DNA from: UBA1757 sp045627385 | GTDB taxonomy: Bacteria; Bacteroidota; Bacteroidia; Bacteroidales; UBA1402 | Direction of reading: 5' to 3' | NCBI GenBank assembly: GCA_045627385.1 | Contig: JAZQNO010000002.1 | Coordinates: 1 to 53,030 of the forward strand | Length of the DNA: 53,030 nt | Shown here: positions 17,291 to 25,251 of the stretch, piece after piece | Position numbering within the stretch: position 1 is the first letter of the stretch | Layout: the number at the start of each line of letters is the position of its first letter | Translations under genes and position numbers: made by a program | Notes under the pieces: generated by a model | Told to the model about the DNA's origin: nothing | Seen by the model: the letters and a program-made list of their open reading frames with translations, nothing else | Database searches by the model: none

Positions 17291-18484
17291 TTATGACAGT
17301 TTTGAAGACAGACTCAGCAGAATGTCACGCGCCACTTCTTTTTTCGACTTGAGCGGATAATCCTCTTGGCGGTCGGCTTCGATGATGCACACGCGATTGG
17401 TGTCGCAACGGAATCCTGCCCCCGGATCGTTCAGAGAGTTCAGCACAATGGCATCCAGGCGCTTGCGCTGGAGTTTTTCGGCGGCGTGGGCCTTTTCGTG
17501 GTCGGTTTCCAAAGCGAATCCGTACAGTATCTGTCCGGGACGTTTCATCTGTCCCAAAGCGGCTGCAATGTCGGGATTGGGCTTGAGTCTGATGACGAGG
17601 TCGTCCTCTCCCCTTTTGATTTTGGTCTCGCTGCAACTCTCCGGGCGGAAATCGGCCACGGCCGCGCACAGGATGGCCGCATCAGCCATGGGAAAACGTT
17701 CCACACAGGCGTCGTACATTTCTTGGGCGGATTCCACGTCGGTGCGTTCCACGCCTTCCGGAGTGGGCAGACTCACCGGTCCGGCCACCAACTGCACCTC
17801 GGCGCCCATGGCCGCCGCTTCGGATGCCAAGGCAAACGCCATCTTGCCGGAAGAATAGTTGCCGATGAAACGCACCGGGTCGATCTTCTCGTAAGTCGGC
17901 CCGCCGGTAATGAGAATCTTTTTGCCTTTGAGGAGCTCCTGCGAGGCGAAAAAGGCCTCCAGACGCTCCACGATGAGGTTGGGCTCTTCCATGCGGCCTT
18001 TGCCTTCGAGTCCGCTGGCCAGAAATCCTTCAGCCGGCTCGATGATGCGGTTGCCGAAAGCGCGCAGACGCTCCAGATTGGCTTGCGTGCTTGGGTGACG
18101 GTACATGTCCAGATCCATCGCCGGGGCGATGAACACAGGGGCCTTGATTGACAGATAGGTGGTGATGAGCATATTGTCGGCTATTCCGTTGGCCATTTTG
18201 CCTATCGACGAGGCGGTGGCGGGTGCCACCAGCATGGCGTCGGCCCAAAGGCCCAAATCCACATGGCTGTGCCATTGGCCGTCGTTGGCGGCGAAGAATT
18301 CGCTCACGACGGGTCTGCCGGAAAGCGGCGAAAGCGTGACCGGTGTGATGAACTCCTTGGCGGCGGGCGTCATCACGACCTGCACTTCGGCGCCTTTTTT
18401 GCGCAAAGCCCTTACCAGATAGGCCGCCTTATACGCGGCAATGCTGCCGGTAATGCCCAATACGATGTTTTTTCCTTTCAGCAT
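17291..18484 (-). CDS. coaBC: bifunctional phosphopantothenoylcysteine decarboxylase/phosphopantothenate-cysteine ligase
   Basis: A 397-aa CoA biosynthesis fusion. The N-terminal CoaC flavoprotein half carries GITGSIAAYKAAYLVRALRK, SPLSGRPV, and the active-site APAMDLDMYRHPSTQANL. The C-terminal CoaB ligase half starts at about 188 with ITGGPTYEKIDPVRFIGNYSSGKM and includes the dimerisation/substrate motif ALCAAVADFRP, then LKPNPDIAAALG. It adds cysteine to 4'-phosphopantothenate and decarboxylates the product to 4'-phosphopantetheine. It starts 2 bp after the exonuclease gene, within the dnaN operon. Confidence 0.95.
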   Translation of the reverse strand: MLKGKNIVLGITGSIAAYKAAYLVRALRKKGAEVQVVMTPAAKEFITPVTLSPLSGRPVVSEFFAANDGQWHSHVDLGLWADAMLVAPATASSIGKMANGIADNMLITTYLSIKAPVFIAPAMDLDMYRHPSTQANLERLRAFGNRIIEPAEGFLASGLEGKGRMEEPNLIVERLEAFFASQELLKGKKILITGGPTYEKIDPVRFIGNYSSGKMAFALASEAAAMGAEVQLVAGPVSLPTPEGVERTDVESAQEMYDACVERFPMADAAILCAAVADFRPESCSETKIKRGEDDLVIRLKPNPDIAAALGQMKRPGQILYGFALETDHEKAHAAEKLQRKRLDAIVLNSLNDPGAGFRCDTNRVCIIEADRQEDYPLKSKKEVARDILLSLSSKLS

Positions 18485-18486
18485 GA

Positions 18487-19263
18487 TCAGAACAGAGAAC
18501 TCTGCATTCTCAAACGGATATTGGTGAGCACTCGCTTGGTGTTGAGCGAGAAATCGCCGTTCATCATCCAGCCGTAGTAACCGATGTCTCGGCGCAGCAC
18601 CTCTTCCACAGGCTGGTCTTTGTATTTGCCGAAATTGAACACTTCCACCCCATCCCTGTTGTAGATGATTTTGCCGGCGAAGTCGACATTGCGGTTCTGA
18701 GTGGAATATTCAGCCAGGAACTGCATGTCGTTCTGCAGCTCTTCCGGATAGCGATCCAACTGGGCCTTCAGCACTTCATAAGTGGCGCGCGTGTCGGCCA
18801 AGGCGCCGTGAGCTCCGACGAGGTCCTTGCCGCAGTAGAACTTGTAGGCCGCACTCAGCGTGCGCTGCTCCAACTTGTGGTAAATCACCTGGACGTCGAT
18901 CATCTTGCGGGTGCTCAAATCGATGTCGATGTCGTTTCGGAGAAACTCTTCGGCCAAAAGGGGAATGTCGAAGCGGTTGGAATTGAAACCGGCCAAATCG
19001 CATCCCTTGATGTCGTTGGCCAGTTCCTGGGCGATCTCGCGGAATGTCGGAGCATCCTTCACATCCTCGTCGGTGATGCCGTGCACGGCGCTTGCCTCTT
19101 CCGGAATGTGCATCTGCGGGTTGATGCGCCATGTCTTGGATTCCTCCTTCCCGTTAGGCGAGATTTTCAGATAAGACAGTTCGACGATACGGTCCAGAAC
19201 CGTATTGACGCCCGTGGTCTCCAAATCGAAGAAGACCAGCGGATTCCTCAGATTCAGTTCCAT
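18487..19263 (-). CDS. DnaQ-like 3'-5' exonuclease (DNA polymerase III epsilon-type)
   Basis: A 258-aa DEDDh exonuclease. Exo I is FFDLETTGV (D13, E15), Exo II is in DLAGFNSNRFDIPLL, and Exo III is HGALADTRATYEVL (HxAxxD). The C-terminal extension (FNFGKYKDQPVEEVLRRDIGYYGWMMNGDF) is a small domain common in Bacteroidetes homologues. It sits 5 bp behind dnaN, suggesting a replication proofreading or repair role. The replicative epsilon function is plausible but could be carried by another exonuclease. Confidence 0.9.
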   Translation of the reverse strand: MELNLRNPLVFFDLETTGVNTVLDRIVELSYLKISPNGKEESKTWRINPQMHIPEEASAVHGITDEDVKDAPTFREIAQELANDIKGCDLAGFNSNRFDIPLLAEEFLRNDIDIDLSTRKMIDVQVIYHKLEQRTLSAAYKFYCGKDLVGAHGALADTRATYEVLKAQLDRYPEELQNDMQFLAEYSTQNRNVDFAGKIIYNRDGVEVFNFGKYKDQPVEEVLRRDIGYYGWMMNGDFSLNTKRVLTNIRLRMQSSLF

Positions 19264-19268
19264 ATCCG

Positions 19269-20408
19269 TCAGGCTTTGATCATCATCGGCATCAGCAGCA
19301 TGAGCAGGTCTTCACCGTCTTCGTTCTGAGAAGGCATGATGAGACCGGCGCGGGCGGCGTCAGCCAGTTTGATGACCACGTCGTCAGTGCTGAGGTTGGA
19401 CAGGATATCCATCAGGAACTGGGCTTTGAAGCCGATTTTGATGGCTTCGTCGCCATATTGGCAGGGAACGGACTCCTCGGCCGAGGTGGAAAAGTCGGTG
19501 TTCTGGGCGGATATCTTCAGGCGGTTGTCGGCGATTTCAATCTTGATGAGACCGTTGGACTGGTCGGTGCAGATGGAAACGCGCTTCAGGGCGGTCAGCA
19601 ACGACAGGCGGTCAATCCAGACCGTATAGGGGTTGTTCTGGGGAATGACGGCGTTGTAATTGGGGAAACGGCCCTCGATGAGCAGCGTCGACATGGTGAA
19701 GTCGGCGAACTGTATCAGACAGCGGTTGTCGTCGAAAACGATCCGGACGTCACCGCTCTCCTTGGGCAGCAAGCCTTTGAGGATGCTGAGCGGTTTCTTG
19801 CGGAGAATGAGCTTGGCGTTGGTGCCTTCGGGCATGCTGGGATCGGAGAAGGCGGAATTCTTCAGACGGACCAGTTTGTGGGCGTCGGAAGCCACAAAGG
19901 TGACGTCCTGGGACGTGATGTCCAGCACGACGCCGTTCATCACGGGACGCAGTTCGTCGTCGGCAGATGCGAAGATGGTCGAAGTGATGCCTTTCTGCAG
20001 GGCGGATGCGCTGATGGTCAAGTCGCCGGCCTTGCCGTTGAGCGGCTTCATGTGGGGATATTCGTCAGCCTTGACGGCCATGAATTTGAAAACGCCGTTC
20101 TGATAGAAGATGCTCACTTCCATCGTGGCCGGATTCACCTCAATCGTGATGGGCTGCTCGGAAATCTCCTTGAGCGCGTCGATCATGTTCTTGGCCGAGA
20201 TGGCGAAGGTGTAGTTCTGGTCCGAATCGATCAGGTCGACGGCCGTCACCATGGTGGTTTCGGTGTCGGATGCCGTCAGTTCGAGGCGGTTGTCACTGAT
20301 GTTGAACAGGAAATTGTCCAGAATGGGCAGCGTGTTCTTGGGGGCGATCACCTTGCTGATGGCCTGGATGTGTCCCGACAGAGCGGAACTGGATACGGTA
20401 AATTTCAT
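19269..20408 (-). CDS. dnaN: DNA polymerase III beta subunit (sliding clamp)
   Basis: A 379-aa clamp made of three similar domains (about 1-120, 130-250, 255-379). It starts MKFTVSSSALSGHIQAISKVI and includes LPILDNFLFNISDN, GRFPNYNAVIPQNN (domain 2 to 3 junction) and the C-terminal LLMLLMPMMI. It encircles DNA and tethers polymerases. It is first in a tight minus-strand operon with the exonuclease, coaBC, DUF4835, recN and rlmB genes (gaps of 2 to 15 bp). Confidence 0.96.
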   Translation of the reverse strand: MKFTVSSSALSGHIQAISKVIAPKNTLPILDNFLFNISDNRLELTASDTETTMVTAVDLIDSDQNYTFAISAKNMIDALKEISEQPITIEVNPATMEVSIFYQNGVFKFMAVKADEYPHMKPLNGKAGDLTISASALQKGITSTIFASADDELRPVMNGVVLDITSQDVTFVASDAHKLVRLKNSAFSDPSMPEGTNAKLILRKKPLSILKGLLPKESGDVRIVFDDNRCLIQFADFTMSTLLIEGRFPNYNAVIPQNNPYTVWIDRLSLLTALKRVSICTDQSNGLIKIEIADNRLKISAQNTDFSTSAEESVPCQYGDEAIKIGFKAQFLMDILSNLSTDDVVIKLADAARAGLIMPSQNEDGEDLLMLLMPMMIKA

Positions 20409-20454
20409 CGTTGCAGTATTTTTATTGTTTGAATTATTCGCGTCGTGAATGTGA

Positions 20455-20462
20455 CAAAGATA
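20455..20462 (-). promoter_or_regulatory. -7 box of the dnaN operon
   Basis: The minus strand reads TTATCTTTGTC, matching TAnnTTTG, 46 bp before the dnaN ATG. A TTTG at 20480-20477 lies only 14 bp upstream, shorter than the 19-20 bp seen at other promoters here. Confidence 0.6.
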
Positions 20463-20477
20463 ACCGATCGGCTCGTC

Positions 20478-20502
20478 AAATCCTATACTTCGTACAGGAT
20501 TT
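20478..20502. terminator. 11-bp hairpin between murB and dnaN
   Basis: AAATCCTATAC, loop TTC, GTACAGGATTT: an 11-bp stem with one mismatch and a 3-nt loop directly behind the murB stop codon (20505-20507). It has a good T run only on the plus strand. On the minus strand it may be a weak terminator of murB or a structure over the dnaN -33 region. Confidence 0.45.
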
Positions 20503-20504
20503 TT

Positions 20505-21533
20505 TCACTCCCCTTTCACCAGAATCACTTCGGCTTTCAGACTCACGCCGAAAACCCGTTCGACATCCTGTGCGATGGCCTGATACAGCGCCATCACATC
20601 GCTGCCTCTGGCCTCTCCGTAATTGACCAGCACCAGCGCCTGTTTTTCGTAGACTCCGCACGCACCTGTCCGGCGGCCTTTCCATCCGCAGCGCTCAATC
20701 ATCCAGGCGGCGGAAATCTTCACACGCCCGTCTTCGAGGGGCCAGGCGGGCATGTCCGGCCAATCGCGCTTGAGGGACGCCGCTTTTTCCGCATTCACTT
20801 CCGGATTGACGAAAAAACTGCCGGCATTGCCCAGAAGGGCCGGATCGGGCAATTTGGAACCTCTTATTTCCAACACGGCCTGCCGCACGTTTTTCAGACT
20901 CGGTCCGCCCAAGGCGGCGACCTTTTCTTTCAAAGCGCCGTACTCGAGTTTGAACTGCGGGGCGGATTGCAGCAGAAACTGCACGTGAGTGACCACATAG
21001 CGCTCTTTCCATTCGCCTTTGAACCGGCTTTGACGATAGCCGAAACGGCATTCCGACGCCGGAATGACGGCCGTTTCAAGCGTTTCACGGTCAAGCACTT
21101 CCACATTTTGTATGCAATCCTTGGCTTCCACGCCGTAGGCCCCCACGTTCTGCACGGGCGAGGCCCCCACGCAACCGGGAATGCCCGAAAGGTTCTCCAG
21201 TCCGCCCCATCCCTTTTCCACACAGTCGGACACCAGGCGGTCCCATTCGATACCGGCTCCGGCGCGCACCCATATCCGTCCTTCCGGCAATTCTTTCCAT
21301 TCCAGACTTCGGATTTCGGAATGCAGCAGAATGCCCGGATAGTCTCCGTCGAACAGCAGATTGCATCCTCCGCCGACCGACATGATGGGCAGTCCGAAGG
21401 TGTTGGCGTCGCGCAAGATGGCTTTCAGCTCCTCAACGTCGTCATACTGAGCCCAATAGCGGGCCTTGACATCGAAGTGGAAACTGTGGAGTTCTTTGAT
21501 GGGGCAATTGGGAAGAATCTTCATAGACGGCAC
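20505..21533 (-). CDS. murB: UDP-N-acetylmuramate dehydrogenase MurB (type I)
   Basis: A 342-aa FAD enzyme that reduces UDP-GlcNAc-enolpyruvate with NADPH to UDP-MurNAc in peptidoglycan synthesis. The FAD-binding start is FHFDVKARYWAQYDDVEELKA, with SVGGGCNLLFDGDYPG, GLENLSGIPGCVGASPVQNVGAYG, ECRFGYRQSRFK and the catalytic Ser in NAGSFFVNPEV. Near the end comes LVNYGEARGSDVMAL with the conserved Glu. The ATG at 21524 (MKILPN) is a possible alternative start because the -7 box leaves a leader of only about 6 nt for 21533. It is divergent from a GT2 gene and not in a dcw cluster. Confidence 0.94.
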   Translation of the reverse strand: MPSMKILPNCPIKELHSFHFDVKARYWAQYDDVEELKAILRDANTFGLPIMSVGGGCNLLFDGDYPGILLHSEIRSLEWKELPEGRIWVRAGAGIEWDRLVSDCVEKGWGGLENLSGIPGCVGASPVQNVGAYGVEAKDCIQNVEVLDRETLETAVIPASECRFGYRQSRFKGEWKERYVVTHVQFLLQSAPQFKLEYGALKEKVAALGGPSLKNVRQAVLEIRGSKLPDPALLGNAGSFFVNPEVNAEKAASLKRDWPDMPAWPLEDGRVKISAAWMIERCGWKGRRTGACGVYEKQALVLVNYGEARGSDVMALYQAIAQDVERVFGVSLKAEVILVKGE

Positions 21534-21545
21534 ATATTTTCTCTG

Positions 21546-21553
21546 CGAAGATA
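21546..21553 (-). promoter_or_regulatory. possible -7 box of murB
   Basis: The minus strand reads TATCTTCGC, a one-base variant of TAnnTTTG, 13 bp before the ATG. The same variant precedes the T9SS-sorted protein gene (46663-46670). Confidence 0.45.
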
Positions 21554-21575
21554 AGGATTTTCTGAAAAAAACAGG

Positions 21576-21583
21576 TACTTTCG
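21576..21583 (+). promoter_or_regulatory. possible -7 box of the GT2 gene
   Basis: The plus strand reads TACTTTCGC, a one-base variant of TAnnTTTG, 25 bp before the ATG at 21608. No well-spaced TTTG is present. Confidence 0.4.
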
Positions 21584-21607
21584 CCAGAGATTAAATCATT
21601 CGTAACG

Positions 21608-22549
21608 ATGACTTCCGATTCATCCGTCCTGCCGCTGCTGTCTGTCGTGATTCCCGTCAGGAACCGCGCCCGGCTGCTGCCTCGTTGTCTGGACTCCTTC
21701 TGGCGTCAGTCCTTCAGACCTTTGGAAATTGTGGTGGTGGACAACGGCTCCGACGACGGCAGCCTGGAGCTGGCCCGCGACTACGCCGCCGCTCACCCCG
21801 ACCTTCAGATGAAAGTCGTCTGCGAGGCCAAGCCCGGAGCCTGTGCCGCGCGCAATGCCGGCCTCCGGCAAGCCACCGGCCACTATGTCTGGTTCTTCGA
21901 TTCCGACGACGAGGTCTGCGAAGAATGCGTCAGCCGCTTGGCGGCTGTACTGGAAAACGAAGCATATCCCGACATCCTGGTCTACCACGGTTTGCGCGAA
22001 AGCGGCCGGCGGCTGAGCCGATTCCCGAAGAGCTTGTCGGACGACCCGGTCCGCCATTTGCTGGATCCCGTGGTGGTGACGCCCAATCTTTGGATAAGAC
22101 GTCAGACCTTGCAGACTGTTTTGTGGAACGAGACGCTCGGACGCTGGCAGGATTTCGAATGGGGCTTCCGCGTGCTGCTTTCTCGCAACCGCCTGGTCGG
22201 CGTCGACGAAGCGTTTTTCTTGGTTCACCAAAGCGACGATGCCATTTCTTCCCACTCTTTCCGGCACGACTGCGGCACCTTGCTCGAAACTTTGCGCGCC
22301 ATCGAAGCGGACATACGTCGACAGCCCCTAGAGAAGCAAGGTGAATTTATTGATGCACTGGCCTATAAGTACACCTCCCTTGCGGCCGAACTCTACCGCG
22401 AAGGCCAGCGCGAAGAGGCAGAATCCGTTTACAAAATTGCCCGTTCGCTGATGAAGGGATCAAAAAGACGCCCCATTGTGGCTTGGCATTACGCCTACAC
22501 CAAATGGGGCGGCAGAGGATTCTGGCGACTGGCCAGACTGTTCTATTGA
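21608..22549 (+). CDS. GT2-family glycosyltransferase
   Basis: A 313-aa GT-A fold transferase. Motifs are LLSVVIPVRNRARLLPRCLDSF (N-terminal beta strand), IVVVDNGSDDGSLELA, KPGACAARNAGLRQATG and the metal-binding WFFDSDDEV. The C-terminal half (WQDFEWGFRVLL, then helices to RLFY) is less conserved. It stands alone, divergent from murB and converging tightly (5 bp) with the GH28 gene. It likely builds a surface glycan; sugars unknown. It is not closely related to the GT2 at 5284. Confidence 0.87.
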   Translation: MTSDSSVLPLLSVVIPVRNRARLLPRCLDSFWRQSFRPLEIVVVDNGSDDGSLELARDYAAAHPDLQMKVVCEAKPGACAARNAGLRQATGHYVWFFDSDDEVCEECVSRLAAVLENEAYPDILVYHGLRESGRRLSRFPKSLSDDPVRHLLDPVVVTPNLWIRRQTLQTVLWNETLGRWQDFEWGFRVLLSRNRLVGVDEAFFLVHQSDDAISSHSFRHDCGTLLETLRAIEADIRRQPLEKQGEFIDALAYKYTSLAAELYREGQREEAESVYKIARSLMKGSKRRPIVAWHYAYTKWGGRGFWRLARLFY

Positions 22550-22554
22550 AACGG

Positions 22555-23982
22555 CTATTTTACCGATATGGCTTTCTCTCCGTTCAGGAACACCTTTTCA
22601 AAGCATACATTTTCGGCTCCGACAATGCGGTTTCCGTCCTTGACCTGGTCGAAACGGCAGTCCTTCAAGAGCACGTCCCGCACGTTGGTCACATCCTCGA
22701 AACCGTCTATCCACACGCCGTAGCGGCTGCCCGAAGAGTTCACGCCGCTGATGATGATGTCGCTCAAAGAAGGCATGTTCGGACCCGAAGTCACCCCTTC
22801 GTACTTGAGTTCCACCCGCATGATGGCTTCGCGGCAGACGCCCACCTCGAGGTTGCGCACATAGAGATGACTGATTTCGCCACCTCTCAGAGGATTGGTC
22901 TTCAGTCGGATGATACGGTCCAGATTGGGACTGTCCATCCGGCAGTTTTCGGCCCAGACCCATTTGCATCCGCCCGAAATCTCGCTGCCGATAACCACGC
23001 CCCCGTGGCCGTCCTTCATCTGGCAGTTGCGTACGATGACGTTCCTCGTAGGCGTGTGCCAACGGAAACCGTCCTTGTTGCGGCCCGACTTAATGGCGAT
23101 ACAGTCGTCACCGGTGTTGAAATAACAGTTCTCTATGAGCACATTGTGACAGGATTCCGGGTCGCAGCCGTCATTGTTGGGGCCGTGGCTCTCCATCGTC
23201 ACACCGCGGACGGTGACATTCTCACACAGCAGTGGGTGCAACAGCCAGAAAGGCGAGTGCATGACTGTGATATCTTGAATGAGCACATTCTGGCATAGGT
23301 AAGGCTGGATGAAAGGCGGACGCAGGCAATCTTCCGGCTGCATCACACGCTCCTCCACCGGCGTCTCGGCCGCTTCGAAAGCCGCCAGCCGGTTGCGGCC
23401 GGCCACCTTGTCGCCGTTCCATTCCTGACATACCATGCCCGGCTTCCAGCCGTAGGCCGCCTTGCCCTTCCAAGGCCACCACTTCGTCTCGCTGGCCTGA
23501 CCGTCGAGAACGGCGTGTCCGGTGATGGCGATGTTCTTCTGTCCGTAGGCGTAGATCAGCGGACGGAAATTGTAGCAGTCCCAGCCTTCCCAACGCGTAA
23601 TCACCTGAGGCAGATAATCTTCCGGATCGTTGGAAAAATACAGCACTGTGCTGTCTTCGAAATGAAGGCAGACATTGCTTTTCAGTTCGATGGGACCGGT
23701 GCAGTAAGTGCCCTTGGGTACGACGACCGTGCCGCCGCCCTGCGAGGCGCAGGCCTCGATGGCCTTCGTGATGGCTTGACCGTAGACCTCCACACCCTCT
23801 TCCAGACCGAAATCAGTGGCACAGATCTGAAGGTCCGGGAATACGGGGTCGTGGATTTCGGCCAGCACCGCCTCGGCCTTCTGCCAAGCCTCTTTTTCGG
23901 CTCGGTCAGAGGCCCGGCAACAGCCTAGGAACGCGCAGACGGAAATGCCTATGAGTGCGATATTTAAATATCTCATGTTCAA
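22555..23982 (-). CDS. GH28 polygalacturonase/rhamnogalacturonase-like hydrolase
   Basis: A 475-aa exported enzyme, probably lipid-anchored (ISVCAFLGCC, Cys21 or Cys22). A right-handed beta-helix of family GH28 starts at about 60 (GQAITKAIEACASQGGGTVVVPKG). Active-site motifs are HGPNNDGCDP (266-275), TGDDCIAIKSG with D292-D293, GHGGVVIGSE with H326, and RLK (359-361). It hydrolyses alpha-galacturonide bonds of pectin. It follows CE8 by 26 bp on the same strand, so demethylation and hydrolysis are co-expressed. Endo or exo mode, and homogalacturonan versus rhamnogalacturonan, cannot be decided from the sequence. Confidence 0.9.
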   Translation of the reverse strand: MNMRYLNIALIGISVCAFLGCCRASDRAEKEAWQKAEAVLAEIHDPVFPDLQICATDFGLEEGVEVYGQAITKAIEACASQGGGTVVVPKGTYCTGPIELKSNVCLHFEDSTVLYFSNDPEDYLPQVITRWEGWDCYNFRPLIYAYGQKNIAITGHAVLDGQASETKWWPWKGKAAYGWKPGMVCQEWNGDKVAGRNRLAAFEAAETPVEERVMQPEDCLRPPFIQPYLCQNVLIQDITVMHSPFWLLHPLLCENVTVRGVTMESHGPNNDGCDPESCHNVLIENCYFNTGDDCIAIKSGRNKDGFRWHTPTRNVIVRNCQMKDGHGGVVIGSEISGGCKWVWAENCRMDSPNLDRIIRLKTNPLRGGEISHLYVRNLEVGVCREAIMRVELKYEGVTSGPNMPSLSDIIISGVNSSGSRYGVWIDGFEDVTNVRDVLLKDCRFDQVKDGNRIVGAENVCFEKVFLNGEKAISVK

Positions 23983-24008
23983 TTAATTGTATGAATACTT
24001 AAAAGTGA

Positions 24009-25073
24009 TTACTTGAGGAAACGGCGCTCCAGCGGATTCCAGTCGCCCATCACCTTTTCAAGTGTGTATTCCTTGGCTTCCTTGTCGCTCAGTTGGCGGC
24101 TCCAAGCCACGCGGCCCTCGGTGGCGGCACCCGGTCCGAAGTTCTGGTATTCCATATAGCGGGCCGTCAGTTCGCGGCTGGGATCGCCCCAGTTGTTCCA
24201 CCCGGCCGGCTGGATGAATTCGCCCAGTTCGCAATGCATGAACAGCGTGTGGGCGTAGTTTCTCCAAGGACGTCCCAGATGCATCTTCTCCACGTTTTCA
24301 GCGGCAGTCACCTTGCAATGGTTCAGAATGTAGCCGTACTTGACATACTCGGGCGTCGAAGCGGCGGTGATGAACGAATTGCGTTTGCAGTGCAGCAGGC
24401 AGTTCTCGAACCAGGCGGTGGAAGGACCGAAAATGTAGTCGGTGGTGCCCTCTATGTAGCAGTTGTCGAAATAGTTGCGGGTCTCTTCCCTGCCCGTGTA
24501 GATGGTGTCCTGATTGCCCAGAATGCGGCAGTTGAAGAAAGCCACGCGGTCGCCTTCGACGTGCAGTGCCACGGCCTGTCCCAACTGCGGAGCCTTGTTC
24601 TCGACGGTCAGGTTTTCAAAAGTGATGTCGTTGCCCTGCACCAGCAGCGTGTAGCTGCGGAAGGTGCCGATCTTGTGCACGCCGTCCTTGCGGATATTGG
24701 CGTGGTCGTGCCAGGTGATGATGGTGCTGTCGACGCTTTCACCCACGAAGACCACATTGGTGAGCCAGGTCGGCACAATCACCTTCTCCTCGTAGATACC
24801 GTTCTTGATGAACACGCGGGTTCGCGGACCCGGTTTGAACGCGCGGATAGACTCGATGGCCTCCTGCAGGCTGGTGAACTGGCCGCTGCCGTCCAGCGCC
24901 ACGACGATATCGTAGGTGCAGGTGTCGGCATTCAGGCCGTATCCCTCTTGGATACCGGCCACTTTCTGAGCGCAGGCCCCTTGGCCGCAACAGGTTTCTG
25001 ATTTGCCCTGACAGGCGGTGAGCGCAGCCAACACCATGGCGGCTGCCAGCATTTGTCTGATGATTTTGTCCAT
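24009..25073 (-). CDS. pectinesterase (CE8), lipoprotein
   Basis: A 354-aa pectin methylesterase that frees methanol and exposes carboxylates for GH28 and PL1. The lipobox LTAC puts the lipid on Cys21. All CE8 motifs are intact: GIYEEKV (92-98), GQAVALH (165-171), NQDTIYTGREET (D189), TTDYIFG (D212) and LGRPWRNYAHT (R268, W270). An in-frame ATG at 25103 lies within the -7 region of the promoter at 25101-25131, so the start is 25073 (MDKIIRQ). First gene of the GH28 operon, divergent from the uronate catabolic operon. Confidence 0.93.
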   Translation of the reverse strand: MDKIIRQMLAAAMVLAALTACQGKSETCCGQGACAQKVAGIQEGYGLNADTCTYDIVVALDGSGQFTSLQEAIESIRAFKPGPRTRVFIKNGIYEEKVIVPTWLTNVVFVGESVDSTIITWHDHANIRKDGVHKIGTFRSYTLLVQGNDITFENLTVENKAPQLGQAVALHVEGDRVAFFNCRILGNQDTIYTGREETRNYFDNCYIEGTTDYIFGPSTAWFENCLLHCKRNSFITAASTPEYVKYGYILNHCKVTAAENVEKMHLGRPWRNYAHTLFMHCELGEFIQPAGWNNWGDPSRELTARYMEYQNFGPGAATEGRVAWSRQLSDKEAKEYTLEKVMGDWNPLERRFLK

Positions 25074-25100
25074 ATCTGTAAAATTTGAGATTTCCGTCCA

Positions 25101-25131
25101 CAAAGATATTTACTGGGCGGGACAAAACAAA
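25101..25131 (-). promoter_or_regulatory. promoter of the CE8-GH28 pectin operon
   Basis: On the minus strand TTTG (25131-25128), 19-bp spacer, TATCTTTG (25108-25101). It decides the start codon of CE8 (25073, not 25103). Confidence 0.85.
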
Positions 25132-25168
25132 CTCAAAAAAAAGTATGCGCGTTTCGAGAAATAAAAGT

Positions 25169-25176
25169 TATATTTG
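25169..25176 (+). promoter_or_regulatory. -7 box of the uronate operon
   Basis: TATATTTG matches TAnnTTTG, 75 bp before the uxaE ATG at 25252. There is no TTTG at the usual distance (only TTTC 13 bp upstream), which could mean dependence on an activator. An ATG at 25174 inside this box cannot be the start. Confidence 0.55.
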
Positions 25177-25251
25177 TGGCAAAATTGCCTTAGAAGGTAC
25201 ATACGGCAGACAAAGAATCATTCAGTTAAACAAAATACTAAAACCAACATT

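Noticed and set aside
20481..20502. loxP-like sequence (ATACTTCGTA core)
   Set aside because: The resemblance is short and lies in a perfect-looking terminator-type hairpin; there is no 34-bp site and no recombinase nearby.
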